From positions 2,170,001-2,234,000 of the forward strand of contig JAPEIS010000008.1 in assembly GCA_029531795.1 (NCBI GenBank): 64,000 nucleotides of DNA, written 5' to 3'. The notes beneath the pieces were generated by a model that was not told where the DNA came from, ran no database searches, and saw nothing but the letters and a program-made list of their open reading frames with translations. Made by a program: the position numbers and the translations under genes. Each line of letters starts with the position of its first letter. The first letter of the stretch is position 1. This DNA comes from Sclerotinia nivalis (taxonomy: Eukaryota; Ascomycota; Leotiomycetes; Helotiales; Sclerotiniaceae). Positions 1 to 11,165 of this stretch are shown here, piece after piece.

Positions 1-2
1 CC

Positions 3-2283
3 GCTGCTTTAAAGACTTCCTCAGAATTGGGATGTGAACTTTGTAGCTTGATATGGACAACCAAGCCAAAGAAAGAGCAAGATGCTATTGTGGATCATTG
101 GCTCGATGAGACTGGCCAGGGCCAGATTTTCGTTGGAACGGGGAGTTCCAGTGTCGCAAAACGTGAAAGTCCCTATATTGTGGTGTCCCAAAGACCTGTA
201 AACAGTTCTCCGCGGAACCTTTGTAATTTTGAGGTTTTTGCAGCTGCAGGTATGCTTGATTTAAGTTTAAATTGTTGTTTTGGTTTATTTGAAGTTTACT
301 AAATGATTTGTTTTAGATAGCATTGCACGTCAGGAAAGCTCTTTTATTGGAAGGCCAATATCTGCACAATCAGATTCCGCTGAGTGCTACAAGCTGGCTA
401 AGGAATGGTTGAGGGTTTGCTCAAAAGATCATCAGGATTGTGGCTCCATCAAAACTCGATGTCCTACACGCCTCATCAATGTAGGCTCTGCAGACACCAA
501 TCCGTTTCTGGACGACAATTCCGATCGTGGTGACTGCGAATGGATAGCACTTAGCTACTTGTGGGGTGGAAATGGTTACCTGAAATTGGAAGAGCCAACA
601 TATCAAAGCCTCAAGAGTGGTATTCCCGTGGAAGACTTTCCGGCTACTCTGCGAGATGCGGTTTTGACCACACGAGAAATTGGTTTAAAATACGTTTGGA
701 TTGATGCTTTGTGCATCCGTCAAGATAGCACAGATGATTGGAAGGCCGAGGCAGGGCGCATGAGAGATGTCTACGCAGGTGCGACACTCACAATCGTCGC
801 TGCGAATTCCAATTCGACTAGCGCTGGAATACATTTTCCTCGCCCAGAAAATGTTTGCGCCGCTGCACAATGTTCATTACCTTGGGATTCCGAAACAAGC
901 GTCTCACTTCGCTTGGTGTCTCATATATCTCGTCAGGATGCTAAGTCTAGTTCGTGGTTCACTCGTGGATGGACATTCCAAGAAGGGTTGTTGTCACCAC
1001 GAGTATTATCGTATGGCAGAGATCAGATGACATGGGAATGTGCATATCATACTGAGGATGAAAGTGGCCGTGTTGGACTTTTGGACCAAAAATACGACAG
1101 CAAAGATCTTTTACACAAGTTACGAAAGAAACAAACGAATAGAATGAGTCGCGCCATGCAATCTTTGACTTTACAAACCTACACATTTCTTTCCGAAGTT
1201 GACAATCAAAGAGCCAAATTAGGCTTTCCTCCTAAAAGAATTTCAGCCACTGGAGTCAATATACAAGAAAGCTGGGGCCTGGATCCATATCTGAGATGGT
1301 CTGAAATGGTTGAGCAATTCTCAATCAGGAATTTGACATACAAGTCAGATGTTTTACCTGCTCTCGCTGGTATTGCGCGGGAATTTTCGATGATTACCAA
1401 AGATACCTACATTTCCGGGATGTGGAAATCCTACATACTTGCCAGTCTCCTTTGGAGCAGGCAAGCATTGAGGAGATATGCCAGAGTATCCGGGTCCGAA
1501 ATTGACCTCCAATTCTTTACACATATTGATTGGAAGAAACGTCAATCTTATTTAGCTCCTTCGTGGTCCTGGGCAAGTCTCAATGCCGGAAGAGCACTAT
1601 TGCATCCGTACCCATTCGCGGATGCTGCCGTACATCGCATAGCCGCCTTGGTCGACGTTCAACTTCATCATTCAGGAACGGATATATTTGGCCCCCTTGA
1701 GCTAGATAGCGCGTTAATCATGAAAGGAATTTTATTTCCAATCCACAACTTAGCAAAAAATTACTGGAGATTTTCTGACCCCCCTGAGCCGCTTCCAAAA
1801 TTTCGCGAGAGATTCGGTACGGATAGCCTTCAAAGTACTCATTCTGGGTCATGGCCTGCACTGGAAGAATACATCCAAGAATGGATAAACGACGCTGGTC
1901 ATGCGAGTTTCGAATTCGAACAGCAACATATTCCACATCCAAAGCAAAAATTCGGCGCATTCCTCCTTGCGCACATAGAAGGCGTTGCTGAGGACGTCGA
2001 TCATTTCCCCCTAGTCGGCAATCTAGCATTTCTTCTTGTCGAATCGACAGGAAATATTGACAACGAATACCGGAGAGTCGGTGCAGTGAATATTCATAGA
2101 TCTAACGCATATTCAACTACCAGCGAAGCGATTAGGACAGTTTCCGAGGCAAAAAAGGCGATAAAAAGAGGCGAATATTCCTGGACAGTAACACCTGTTT
2201 CTCCAATGAATAAACTCATCACAAAGTTATGGCAAGAAAAGCCAAAAGAATTCCCAAGCCGAACGACGATCCGTTTGGTGTGA
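3..2283 (+). CDS. HET-domain (heterokaryon incompatibility) protein, 5' end outside window
   Basis: Visible exons are 3..249 and 317..2283. The 67-nt intron 250..316 (GTATGC...TTTTAG) joins the two frames exactly. The frame is open to the left edge, so the start codon lies upstream. The N-terminal part has the C-x2-C pair (GCELCSLI) common before HET domains. The HET core follows: EWIALSYLWGG, about 45 residues later YVWIDALCIRQD, then RMRDVYAGATLTIVAA, and SSWFTRGWTFQE. About 738 residues are visible, ending VNIHRS...TTIRLV. HET proteins trigger cell death or growth arrest after non-self recognition during hyphal fusion; that this copy is active is inference. No inactivating change is seen. 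The long C-terminal part after the HET core has no domain I recognise. Confidence 0.9.
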
Positions 2284-2791
2284 AGGATTGTCTTCCCCAA
2301 TTATCTTTTCCAGATCGCCTTCCTAGGTCGCCTGAAGCTAAGTAAGTGCAGTTGATAGTTTCCCAGGATATTAATTAATTGTGGCAATACTACGGCACGA
2401 GACTCTAGGATACTATGGATACCCCCGAGTAGATAAATCCAATCGGATGAAAACAATGGAGACCCATAGTACTAGTTTCATCCAGGCTGCATTGCCAAAA
2501 AGTTAAATTCATTGATTCTTTAGGCTGTTCCCAACAACGTGTAGAGGTTTATAATCCCAACCACGAAACGCCTCTGCAAGCAAATAAACTTCAATAGAAT
2601 GTCTTGAAATTGACCAATATCCTCTACGAAACGGAATACGACTGTAATGTATTTCTCCTACTTCCAAGAAGGGTTACGCCTCGGTAGTCGGTTTGTTAGC
2701 CTTTTTGGAGCCCCGTCTCGAGTTCCCTTTAAATGTCAAGTTACATTTTCACCTACCTAATTATTTCACATATTCAGTGAGGCCAGAATAA

Positions 2792-2805
2792 TTGTTCTTA
2801 TTGGT
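2792..2805. promoter_or_regulatory. Direct repeat copy 1, ATTGTTCTTATTGG (inverted CCAAT)
   Basis: The 14-mer ATTGTTCTTATTGG recurs exactly at 2983..2996. Both copies end in ATTGG, the reverse of the CCAAT box bound by the HAP/CBC complex. They lie about 340 and 150 bases upstream of the Zn2Cys6 start codon. Regulatory function is inferred from the sequence only. Confidence 0.4.
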
Positions 2806-2982
2806 CGAACTGCCCCATTTTCAAGGATCTCCTTTCTGGCAGCACAAGTACTCTGTAAGAGTTTGATAATTTACTCCGCACCAGTGCACCACACCACCCA
2901 ACGTCAATAGCATATGTAGACATTACCGGACAGGCGGCTCCAACATTTTTAGATTCCATCCCCTTAATAATCAAAGCATAAC

Positions 2983-3001
2983 ATTGTTCTTATTGGCCAA
3001 T
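2983..3001. promoter_or_regulatory. Direct repeat copy 2, extended to the palindrome ATTGGCCAAT
   Basis: This is the second copy of the 14-mer ATTGTTCTTATTGG. Here it runs into CCAAT, so bases 2992..3001 form a perfect 10-bp palindrome with CCAAT in both orientations. It lies about 145 bases upstream of the Zn2Cys6 start. CCAAT-complex binding is plausible but not shown. Confidence 0.4.
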
Positions 3002-3140
3002 CGGTCCACAATCAGAGGGGCCGTGCTTAATTTAAAACACCCCATCGTCTGGTCTAAGGCTGACTATTAGACTAAACTCAGAGGCAATTGTACTCCGTAT
3101 ATTACATGTTAAGCAGTCTACTGAACAAGCACTAGATGCA

Positions 3141-5148
3141 ATGGCGACCGATACTCCCATTGGATACATCGTCCAATTCCAAGCCTCGGGCGGGAATCCA
3201 ATTGACAACAGCACAACCATCACTCCCTACAACGACACATTCCATATGGACTCCTCGAGCCAGATAACCGGTACTTCTGGACGGCAATTGAAGAAGCGAC
3301 CTAACCTACCCAAGGTTCGATCCGGATGCTTAACTTGCAAGTAAGTCGATGCTTCGTCGACACTGTGAAGCTCGATGGCACTAATACATCAGCATTTGAA
3401 GACGAAGGCGAATCAAATGTGACGAGCGGAAACCCGAATGTAATCGCTGTCAGGTGTTTGGCGTGGTATGTGAAGGATATGGAGTTCGCATCTCCATAAA
3501 TCGGCGCAAGCCGGACCCCAAACCACTTCTGCCTCGCACTGATGAAGTATCGCCACTATCATCATCGCCTCAATCATCACATTCATTACAGTTATCGCCG
3601 AATTCCTCACCGTCGATGAGATTGCCCTTCCGGGATGAAACTGAAGAACGATATTTTCGAACATATCTAACCAAGACAAGCATTTCCGTGACTTGGAGCC
3701 GAAGCCGCGTCTTTTCCACGTCGTTATGGGATCGTATTATCATGCAAGCTGCACACGATGAATCTTATCTTCGTGAGATGCTAATTGCGATTGGTTCATT
3801 TACTGAATCTAAAGATATCCAATTGAGGGGGTACGTGGATGAGGCAGCGCAAATGCGAGTTTTCGCTGTCAAGAGATATGGGCTTGCCCTTCGTTCAATG
3901 AGTGTTGGACTTTCGAAGCTCGAAAGTAGCGAAGGCCCGAGGAAGGCTTTGATTTGCTGTCTTCTAGTATGTTGTTTTGAGTGGCTGTTGGGAAATAACT
4001 TCACTGCTCTTGTACATGCTGGGAGCGGTATTAGAGTACTACGTCAATGGTTAAGAAATTATAGAGGTAAGAATTACAAAGCTGGTTTCTGCTCTCCTGA
4101 TTCTGGGATGATCGAGGATGAATTAGTCCAAGCCTTTCTAAGGCTCGACAAACAGGTTGCGACATTTGGGGATCCTGGAACAACAAGTGAAGAACATAGG
4201 GAGATAATAAACGAGTCAATTGAAACAGTTCAGAACATGCCTGAAATTTTCTCGGATATGCACGAAGCCCGCTTATACCTCGAGCTAATCGAGAGAGGAT
4301 CAACCCATTTTGCATATTTAGCAGCTGCACATTATGCCCCCAAAAGCACCAATTCTTCTACGTCGATTATCACGAAACGTAGCCTTAATCAGGGATATAG
4401 CGCACCTAAAATGTTAGATATGGAAGCCCTTAAATACGACATGACTCAATCACTCATTAGATGGAAATCGGCATTTGATCTATTCTGTTCCAACATTCCA
4501 CCTTCGGAGACCGATCGAGTCACAGAAGCAAACATACTAATGGCTCAAAGCGCAGCTATGGACGTAATTATGACTATTGCCCCAGGTAATACTAAAGAAA
4601 ATCACGAGAGAGCTCTTCCGAGGTATCGAACCATATTAGCTATCACCGAGAAGATTCTGGACGGAACAAAAGATCAACGACAACTTGGAGATTTCAAATT
4701 CGAACAGGGTGTTATAATGCCGTTACATATTGCCGGAAAATGGTGCCACGATCGCACAATTCGCAGAAGGGCGATAGATCTTCTGAGATTGTACAAAAGC
4801 AGTGATGGGGAATCGATTAGGGAAGGGGTATGGGATAGCGAAACTTTCGCGGAGTGGGATGAGTGCTTCTTGGAGGGGAGGCATGGGTCGGAGTGGGGAG
4901 ATGGCTCAGAAAGGATTGGAGATGGACATATGCGGAATGCGGCGAAGGATAAAAATCAGATCTTCAGGTTGAGTGGGCAGGTGAATTCGGACAGAAGTTC
5001 GAGTAGTGGTAGTCCTAGGAGTGAGCAGGGGCGGGGAACGAGTGATAGCCCTAGGAGTGAGCAAGAGCAGGGAATGGCGGGGCGCTTTGTAGAATTGGGA
5101 AATGCGGAGGGGTGGGTGGAAGAATTGCCGGTTAGGCCATCTCCTTGA
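3141..5148 (+). CDS. Zn2Cys6 fungal-specific transcription factor
   Basis: Exons are 3141..3340 and 3402..5148. The 61-nt intron 3341..3401 (GTAAGT...GAAG) splits the zinc cluster itself. Translation gives about 648 residues. The joined cluster is canonical C-x2-C-x6-C-x6-C-x2-C-x6-C, reading CLTCKRRRIKC, then CNRC, then a last C after QVFGVV. A basic linker and a Ser/Pro-rich stretch (SPLSSSPQSSHS) follow, then the long helical middle region usual in this family (REMLIAIGSF..., ALICCLLVCCFEWLLG). The C-terminus is hydrophilic with two near-identical SPRSEQ blocks. Such proteins are nuclear and bind CGG-type half sites, often activating metabolic clusters. No cluster is adjacent, so the target is unknown. 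The acceptor is fixed because the nearer AG at 3391 would bring an immediate stop. Confidence 0.92.
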
Positions 5149-6873
5149 TGTTGATTTGGAAGACATCAATGTATTTTAATATTGGCAATTTACTGTAGGT
5201 ATAAGTTGTGTAGGCAGAAAAGCCAATAGGGACGATTACTAAAAAATATAGATTTTAATTCATCGAGTGGGAGTGCTTCCTTAGGTCGCTGCGAATATGT
5301 ACTTATTATCTACACATGAACGCTCAAAACTTGAGGTTATTAAGTGTAACTTCTTGTAGGCAAAAATTGGGAACATAACCCTATTACTCTCGTATGGCTC
5401 CACCGAAACCTACAATCCGCTTCCTCCTCAATCACCACCTCGACATAAAAGACACTGCCGTCTCCATTATGCGAAAATGTTATTTCATGACGCTAGAATA
5501 ATCTACACAGGCTATCTCGTAAAACTAGCTCAGTCGAAGATACAATTTCTAATTTTATACTTTATTAATCTTAAAATACTCGGTTAAATACAGGTGTAGT
5601 TTGGATATATGTATATCATTCTAAGATAACTTCTTTGAGGGTACTTGAGGATGGATTTATACATTGAGCTCATCAGGTGATATCTGTATTGAAAACTCTC
5701 GGTTTCTCGTTAAGGTTTGATCGCTTAACCTAAAATTGGATACTTCTATCGACAGAATTTATTATCATTTCTTAGTTCCTAGTTCTGGATGGTAAATTGA
5801 CTATTGGAAATATGTTTGTAAAGACGTCGTTGTTAGTTGTTCGCACGTGATATTTTCGTGTCTTGTCTTGGTAACTTTACAACGCACGGTTTCTTTTGCT
5901 CAAACTGTGACATCTTATTTGCATCCATTCTCTAAATGTCAATATCGCTCACTTACTTACTATGTTCCATCAATACCTGGGAGAACTCGGATTGTCCATT
6001 CGAATAAAGCGATTTGATGCTTGCACAATGTGCGACATGATTCCGAACGTGGACTCGTAAATGGTATTCTCACATTAGGTTTTCCAGTATATCTTTGTGG
6101 ATAGTTTCCCCTGGAAGCTAATGGGCGTATTATAACAGATTATCATCGCTTTCATATTCAACGAGTTACGGTTAAGTGCAAGCTTCTTTGCGAGATGTGA
6201 TCCATGAAGTACTGCCGCGGCGATACATGTAGGGGTGTGAGCCTCGATATGGCAGCGCTGGGAGGTTTTCGCGATTTTATTCGCGCGTTTACTCATGGGA
6301 ACATAACATCCATTTGAGTAGGTCGCATGGGAGTCTAAGGACGTCATTGGATATATTTTCGAGGGAACTTTATCCACTAAGGTTAACCTTAGTAGGCACA
6401 AACCTCTCAACAACCCAGATTCTTAAAAACAACGAATTTCAATTCCGTTTCTTGTGGTTATCAATATCGTTCAGGGAATTGAATATCCCTCCTAGGAAAT
6501 AAAAAATGGAGCAAAGGCACCAAAATCTTCACGCCTCAAATTTTTGGCATCATTAAGATAGTATTTGTAGCGAACTCGTCGGGTACCGAAGCGGCTCCAA
6601 GAATTCGATAGACTCTGGTCATTCAATATGCATGCAAGATACGCGTCTGACAATGATTCGCCATGAGACGACAGCTAGATTGTGCCAGAGCTGAAATGTA
6701 TTTATATCTTACAGGTGTGATTTTGCATTTGCAGACTTGGTAATAACCAAATCTAGCTATAGGGCAGCACCATTTATATACTCTAAGGTATAAGAATTTC
6801 AATATATCAAAGTCTTTATCACTGTGTCTAACAGAATACGATCCTTGGTACCACACCCCCACGCGGAGGAGAA
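5149..6873. other. Gene-free, AT-rich region
   Basis: I recognise no gene in these 1.7 kb. Short open frames, the longest 112 codons on the minus strand at 6075..6413, show no family resemblance or splice continuity. The one clear structure is an 18-bp palindrome at 6376..6393. The region could include decayed sequence, but I could not identify a source. Confidence 0.5.
6376..6393. repeat. Perfect 18-bp palindrome
   Basis: ACTAAGGTTAACCTTAGT reads the same on both strands with no spacer. It sits about 480 bases upstream of the broken NACHT gene. It could be a dimer binding site or chance; function is unknown. Confidence 0.5.
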
Positions 6874-8520
6874 ATGGATCCGGTTACAGCTTTGGGAGTC
6901 GCAGCTGCCGTAGTGCAGTTCATTGATTATGGCACTGAATTAGTATTGAAAGGGGGGGGAAATATATAAATCTGGGGAGCTTGGAAATAATGTTGAGCTT
7001 AGGGAAGCTACAAACCGATTGCAAAACTTGGTCGAGCCACTGAGGAGCTCTGTTCATCCGGGAAATAAAGGCCAACCTCCAAGTTCACCAACGAACGCCG
7101 ACCGGGCCATCGAAGACATTTGCAGTAATTGCATCAACTTGTCAGAGGAGCCGAGGAATCTTCTTGATTCTCTAAAGCTTGACCCTAATGCTAGGAATCC
7201 CAAGCTGGCAAGCTTTCGACGAGCAGTCAAGATTGTTTGGAGCGAAGAAAAGATAAAAGGATTGAAGGGCCAATTAGATGACTTGCGAAGCAATCTCGAA
7301 ACACATGTTCTTGTTGATCTGAGGTCAGTTAATTATATTCCGGGGCCAGTGAGAGTGGATAGTCTTGTTCTCTTATTCCAGCGGATCTAGACCATCGAGA
7401 CTACTGCTTGGTACTAATAAAGGCTTGTAGATACCGGATGATCCAAATCGAGCTTGAGCAGGATAAACATTTCATAAAAGTCGATCAATCGTTACAGGCA
7501 ATGATGAAGGATCTTTTGGACAAACATGAGAATACTTCTGCTAGGGTTGAGCGGGGCCTTAACAATTTGATACTAACGCAGGAAAAAGAGCATTCAAATA
7601 CTCGTACTATTATTTTCGATCAACAAGTATCAAGACAAAAACGCCAAGCCGAACTGAGTATTCTCGAAACCCTCAAATTTTCATCAATGAACCTTCGGTA
7701 CGAGACAATTGCCGAAGCGCATCAGCAAACGTTTGAATGGATTTTCTGTGATCCAGAAGTTGAACGCAAATCTTGGAGCCATTTCAACGAATGGCTGAGA
7801 TGCGAAAATGGCATCTACTGGATTCATGGCAAACCTGGATCCGGAAAGTCAACCTTGATGAGATTCATTGTTCAAGACCCCAGATCTCATGAATATGCAA
7901 AAACATGGGCACAAAAAGTAGCCTTAGAGACACCATCTTTCTTCTTTTGGAACAGTGGAGATGTAGCCCAAAGATCGCAATCTGGCTTACTTCGCTCTTT
8001 ACTTTACGAGATTCTCGAAAAACATTGTGATCTCATACCTGTAGTATTTCCCAGGGAATGGAAGACCGTGTTGGAGAATACGCGGCACGGTATACCTACC
8101 AAGGCGACTGACTGGTCACTCCGTGTGCTGAAGGAATCATTCCGCACATTGATCAACGAAACTTCTGGCAAGCTATCCTTTTGCTTTTTCATTGACGGTC
8201 TAGATGAATACGAAGGCGATTACTGGGGGGTTGCAGAGTACTTTTGTGAGCTATCCAAGTCGAAGCACGCCAAATTTTGCCTATCCAGCCGGCCTGAGAT
8301 TGAGTTCTTGGATACATTTGGACGGATGCCACAACTACGACTTCAGGACCTGACAGCCTCCGACATTGCAATTTACGTTCGAGACAAACTAGAGAGCAAC
8401 CCCAAGATGCAAAGTCTAATGGAAACCAGTCCTAGAGAATCGTCGACTCTAATAAAAGAGGTTGTGAATGCCGGTGATGGGGTAGTTGTCCAATTTCCGA
8501 GATACGAAGGCCATTCGTGA
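6874..8520 (+). pseudogene. Broken NACHT-domain (STAND/NLR-like) gene
   Basis: The start at 6874 reads MDPVTALGVAAAVVQFIDYG, the typical N-terminus of fungal NACHT-STAND proteins. Translation ends within about 31 codons because a G8 run at 6952..6959 shifts the frame. The family sequence resumes in the +1 frame as IYKSGELGNNVELREATN. That frame continues to 7323. An intron 7324..7430 (GTCAGT...CTTGTAG, branch TACTAAT) joins it in phase to the NACHT exon. That exon shows Walker A GKPGSGKST and Walker B FCFFIDGLDEYEGD, then CLSSRPEIEF. The protein then departs from the family after VVNAGDG and stops at 8520, so the rest of the NACHT-associated region and any WD40, ankyrin or TPR sensor are missing. 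Intact members are cytosolic NTPases that start regulated cell death. A sequencing error in the G run is possible, but the C-terminal loss is independent of it. Confidence 0.8.
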
Positions 8521-11165
8521 CAATGCGCCGCTTAACACAAAGCAGAAATGGTATTTATGGAGCAGATGATGTAAAATAGTATGACCTTTACGATGAATTA
8601 ATATGCTTTATTGGTACACTCGGGCTATTCCATCAAGAATATTCCTGTAGGCAGCTGTGCCGCATTTCTGACCAAATGCATCTTCGCCCAAGGCAACAAT
8701 CATGGTCCCCACCACGTTGAATCTCCAGTACGCGAGTTTAAAAGGGGAGGTTGCGTACGCGGGTGTGAAAGCGAATAGCAATAGCTTCACGCCAGCCTGC
8801 GCCAGTAAATAGCAAGAGCAATATCTTCGCCAAGTACGCAAAGTGATAATTGATCAATCGACAACAAAATGGTCAAACAAGCAGAACCCCAAAGTAGCCC
8901 CATGCTTGGCATGCCTACTACTGGCTCCAACCAATTCCTAAAATCGACCTGGTTTCGAAAATTCTCTGCTGTGGCTATGATTATTTTTCTCTATACCACT
9001 GCAACTACATTCAGTCCTATAGCATGGCTCACTTCCGAAATCGAAGGGTCATTATTCCTCGATCGACTTCTCGCCGGCACACTCCTTTTCACGGCTATGT
9101 ATTTCCGATGGCGCGTCGCAATTCAAACCTATCCGGTTGCAATATTATCCCGGCTGGTAATCGCACCATGATATCGAATGGCAATCTTGTAAAAACCAAT
9201 GGAGATGTGATGTGGTTATACAAGCCTTCAAAATATTGGAAATATGCAGTGATAGAAGGAGTAGGGTTGATGGTGGCTGAATGGGCAGGAGTAGAACATT
9301 TAGGAGGGGAGTGGTTAGTGTGGTTCTTGCGCACTGTGGGTAGTGGGATGGAATGTTACTCCGGAGAGTACGAAAAGGGAGGGGTAGGAATATGTCAAGA
9401 GATTTTGGTTTTGGATTGCGTTGGATGAGGTTATGAGGGTGGGACAGGGTGGTAGTGGAGGTATGAGGAGAAGGAGAAGGTAAATGATGGGTGATGTGAA
9501 ACTAGCGTGAAAGTTTGAGGAACTGTTTGAGTCGAGTACCTAGATTTGTTGGTGGAACATAAAGGATGACGGGCCTCGGGGAGATGTTTGTGGTTGAATC
9601 AACGAAGCTAGGGCTCGCGGAGTAGGAAATAGACGGAGCGTTGGATTTGAAAGCCCTTCCTGGTTTGGCACGCCGGATAGAGCAGTTCGTAGAAGCTTTT
9701 TTTGTTTTCCAGTTATCCGATCGCAATGAACCCCACGTGACCACATGACATAGCTTTTTCGGGTTATAGTGAGACGATTCGCCATTTCAGTCTCCTACTC
9801 ACTACTCAAATCACTGAGAAATCACAAATGCTTCATTAGATCTATAGATGTAGAGAAAACTCCCATTTCCTCCAAATCATGTGCTGAGCTACACGTGACA
9901 CGGCACCTTCCTAGCATACTTGGACGGTTGGATTTTGTCATCGTGCTCATATGAATTGGGCAAGAAACTTACGATCAAAACCATTTTTCCAGCTACATGT
10001 AAGTAACGGGTAACTTACTTGGGCAGACTTGTCAAAAGATGTCAAATATTTAAGGTTATTAGTAATAAGCTTTTGTTCATTCATCAGCATTTATAGTTAT
10101 GACGCGCCGACGCGCCCACTAAATAGCCTATTCACGATCCAGAATAGCCTCAACAACCCCGACCCTCCACAACATCAAACACTGACGTCCTCGATATATC
10201 AAACTTATACGCCTTCGTCCCCTTGAAATACATCAAGCTCCAGTATGGTAATCTTTGAGAGGGGTTTTGTTCTATTCACATCGCTCTGAGAGGCATAGCA
10301 AATTGTTGGCGTGAAAGTTCCCCGTCCTTCACAGAAAGGGTTTCAAGGGTTGCAGGCAGAGATGTGCCCGGCTGGGATTTAGTAAGTAGGCAAACGCTAA
10401 TGGATCCTTTTGGACTTTTCACAGGGGAATGGTCCTAAGCTACGTGATTTCTAGACACCGACGTGTGCAATGCAGATGAAGGTCGGATGGCATTAATCAT
10501 GCACCACTCTTCCCACCAAAGGGTTATTTGCCATGTGCTCGCTTCAAGCCATAGTCATGGGCCACATGGCATTACACTGACCAACTCACTAATGCTGACA
10601 AGAACTCTCCATCGTTATCTAGCTAAGCCCAAAACTGCAAATGGGCAATGTAAGCAAGCCCGTGTCCTGGCGGTTGCAGTCCTGTCACTTCGGCCACTTC
10701 CCCATGTTTTGGGCTCAAATCATCCCTACCTTGGAGCCCAAAATAGATTATGGAAATCGAGAACTATTCTTGCCAAGATGGCTTTCACATAACTTGCACA
10801 TAACGGCTCGAAGTCGAGTTTTGAAGAAAACAATCTTTCGGAGAAACTACCATATACAGGATAGCACTCCTAATTTTTCCTCTGTGAACCTACTTGTAGC
10901 ATACTTTCGGGATATTTTGATGCTGCGTAGAGATTATTAAGACCTCTTACGCGATCAATAATTCTCAGCCGCATCTTTGCCATCAAGTGTGTCGTAATGA
11001 TACATATATATGGTTCGGGATTTCTTTCCTCTTGTTCGAAGCTGGGTCTGTTGTGTGTCATTCTCTAAGTTTGTGATATATCTACTTTTTTATGTCTTGA
11101 GCCACTAGGTAATCATTCAACCTTACTCTATTGGCTCTATCATACAAATTCTTCACTCGTGCAAG
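8521..11165. other. Mostly gene-free region with one doubtful small ORF
   Basis: Apart from the doubtful small membrane ORF at 8869..9171, I see no gene in these 2.6 kb. Other open frames (9024..9428 plus, 8608..8841 minus, 10463..10792 plus) overlap one another or lack coding character. It separates two broken genes and may be decayed itself. Confidence 0.45.
8869..9171 (+). CDS. Hypothetical small membrane protein (doubtful)
   Basis: This 100-codon frame begins at ACAAAATGG, a fair start context. It has one good hydrophobic segment (residues about 34-54, FSAVAMIIFLYTTATTFSPIAW) and two weaker ones near 64-78 and 86-98. I recognise no family. It could be a small real protein, a first exon, or chance, since a 134-codon frame overlaps it. 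It lies between two decayed genes, which lowers confidence. Confidence 0.2.
   Translation: MVKQAEPQSSPMLGMPTTGSNQFLKSTWFRKFSAVAMIIFLYTTATTFSPIAWLTSEIEGSLFLDRLLAGTLLFTAMYFRWRVAIQTYPVAILSRLVIAP

Larger units (their letters stand above)
2284..3140. other. Intergenic region upstream of the Zn2Cys6 gene
   Basis: I see no gene in these 857 bases. It contains the two CCAAT-bearing direct repeats and one TACTCCGTA motif listed separately. It probably holds the HET terminator and the promoter of the next gene. Confidence 0.6.

Noticed and set aside
8608..8841. 77-codon minus-strand frame with hydrophobic segments
   Set aside because: It looked faintly like a small membrane-domain family, but there are no conserved motifs and no splice continuation.
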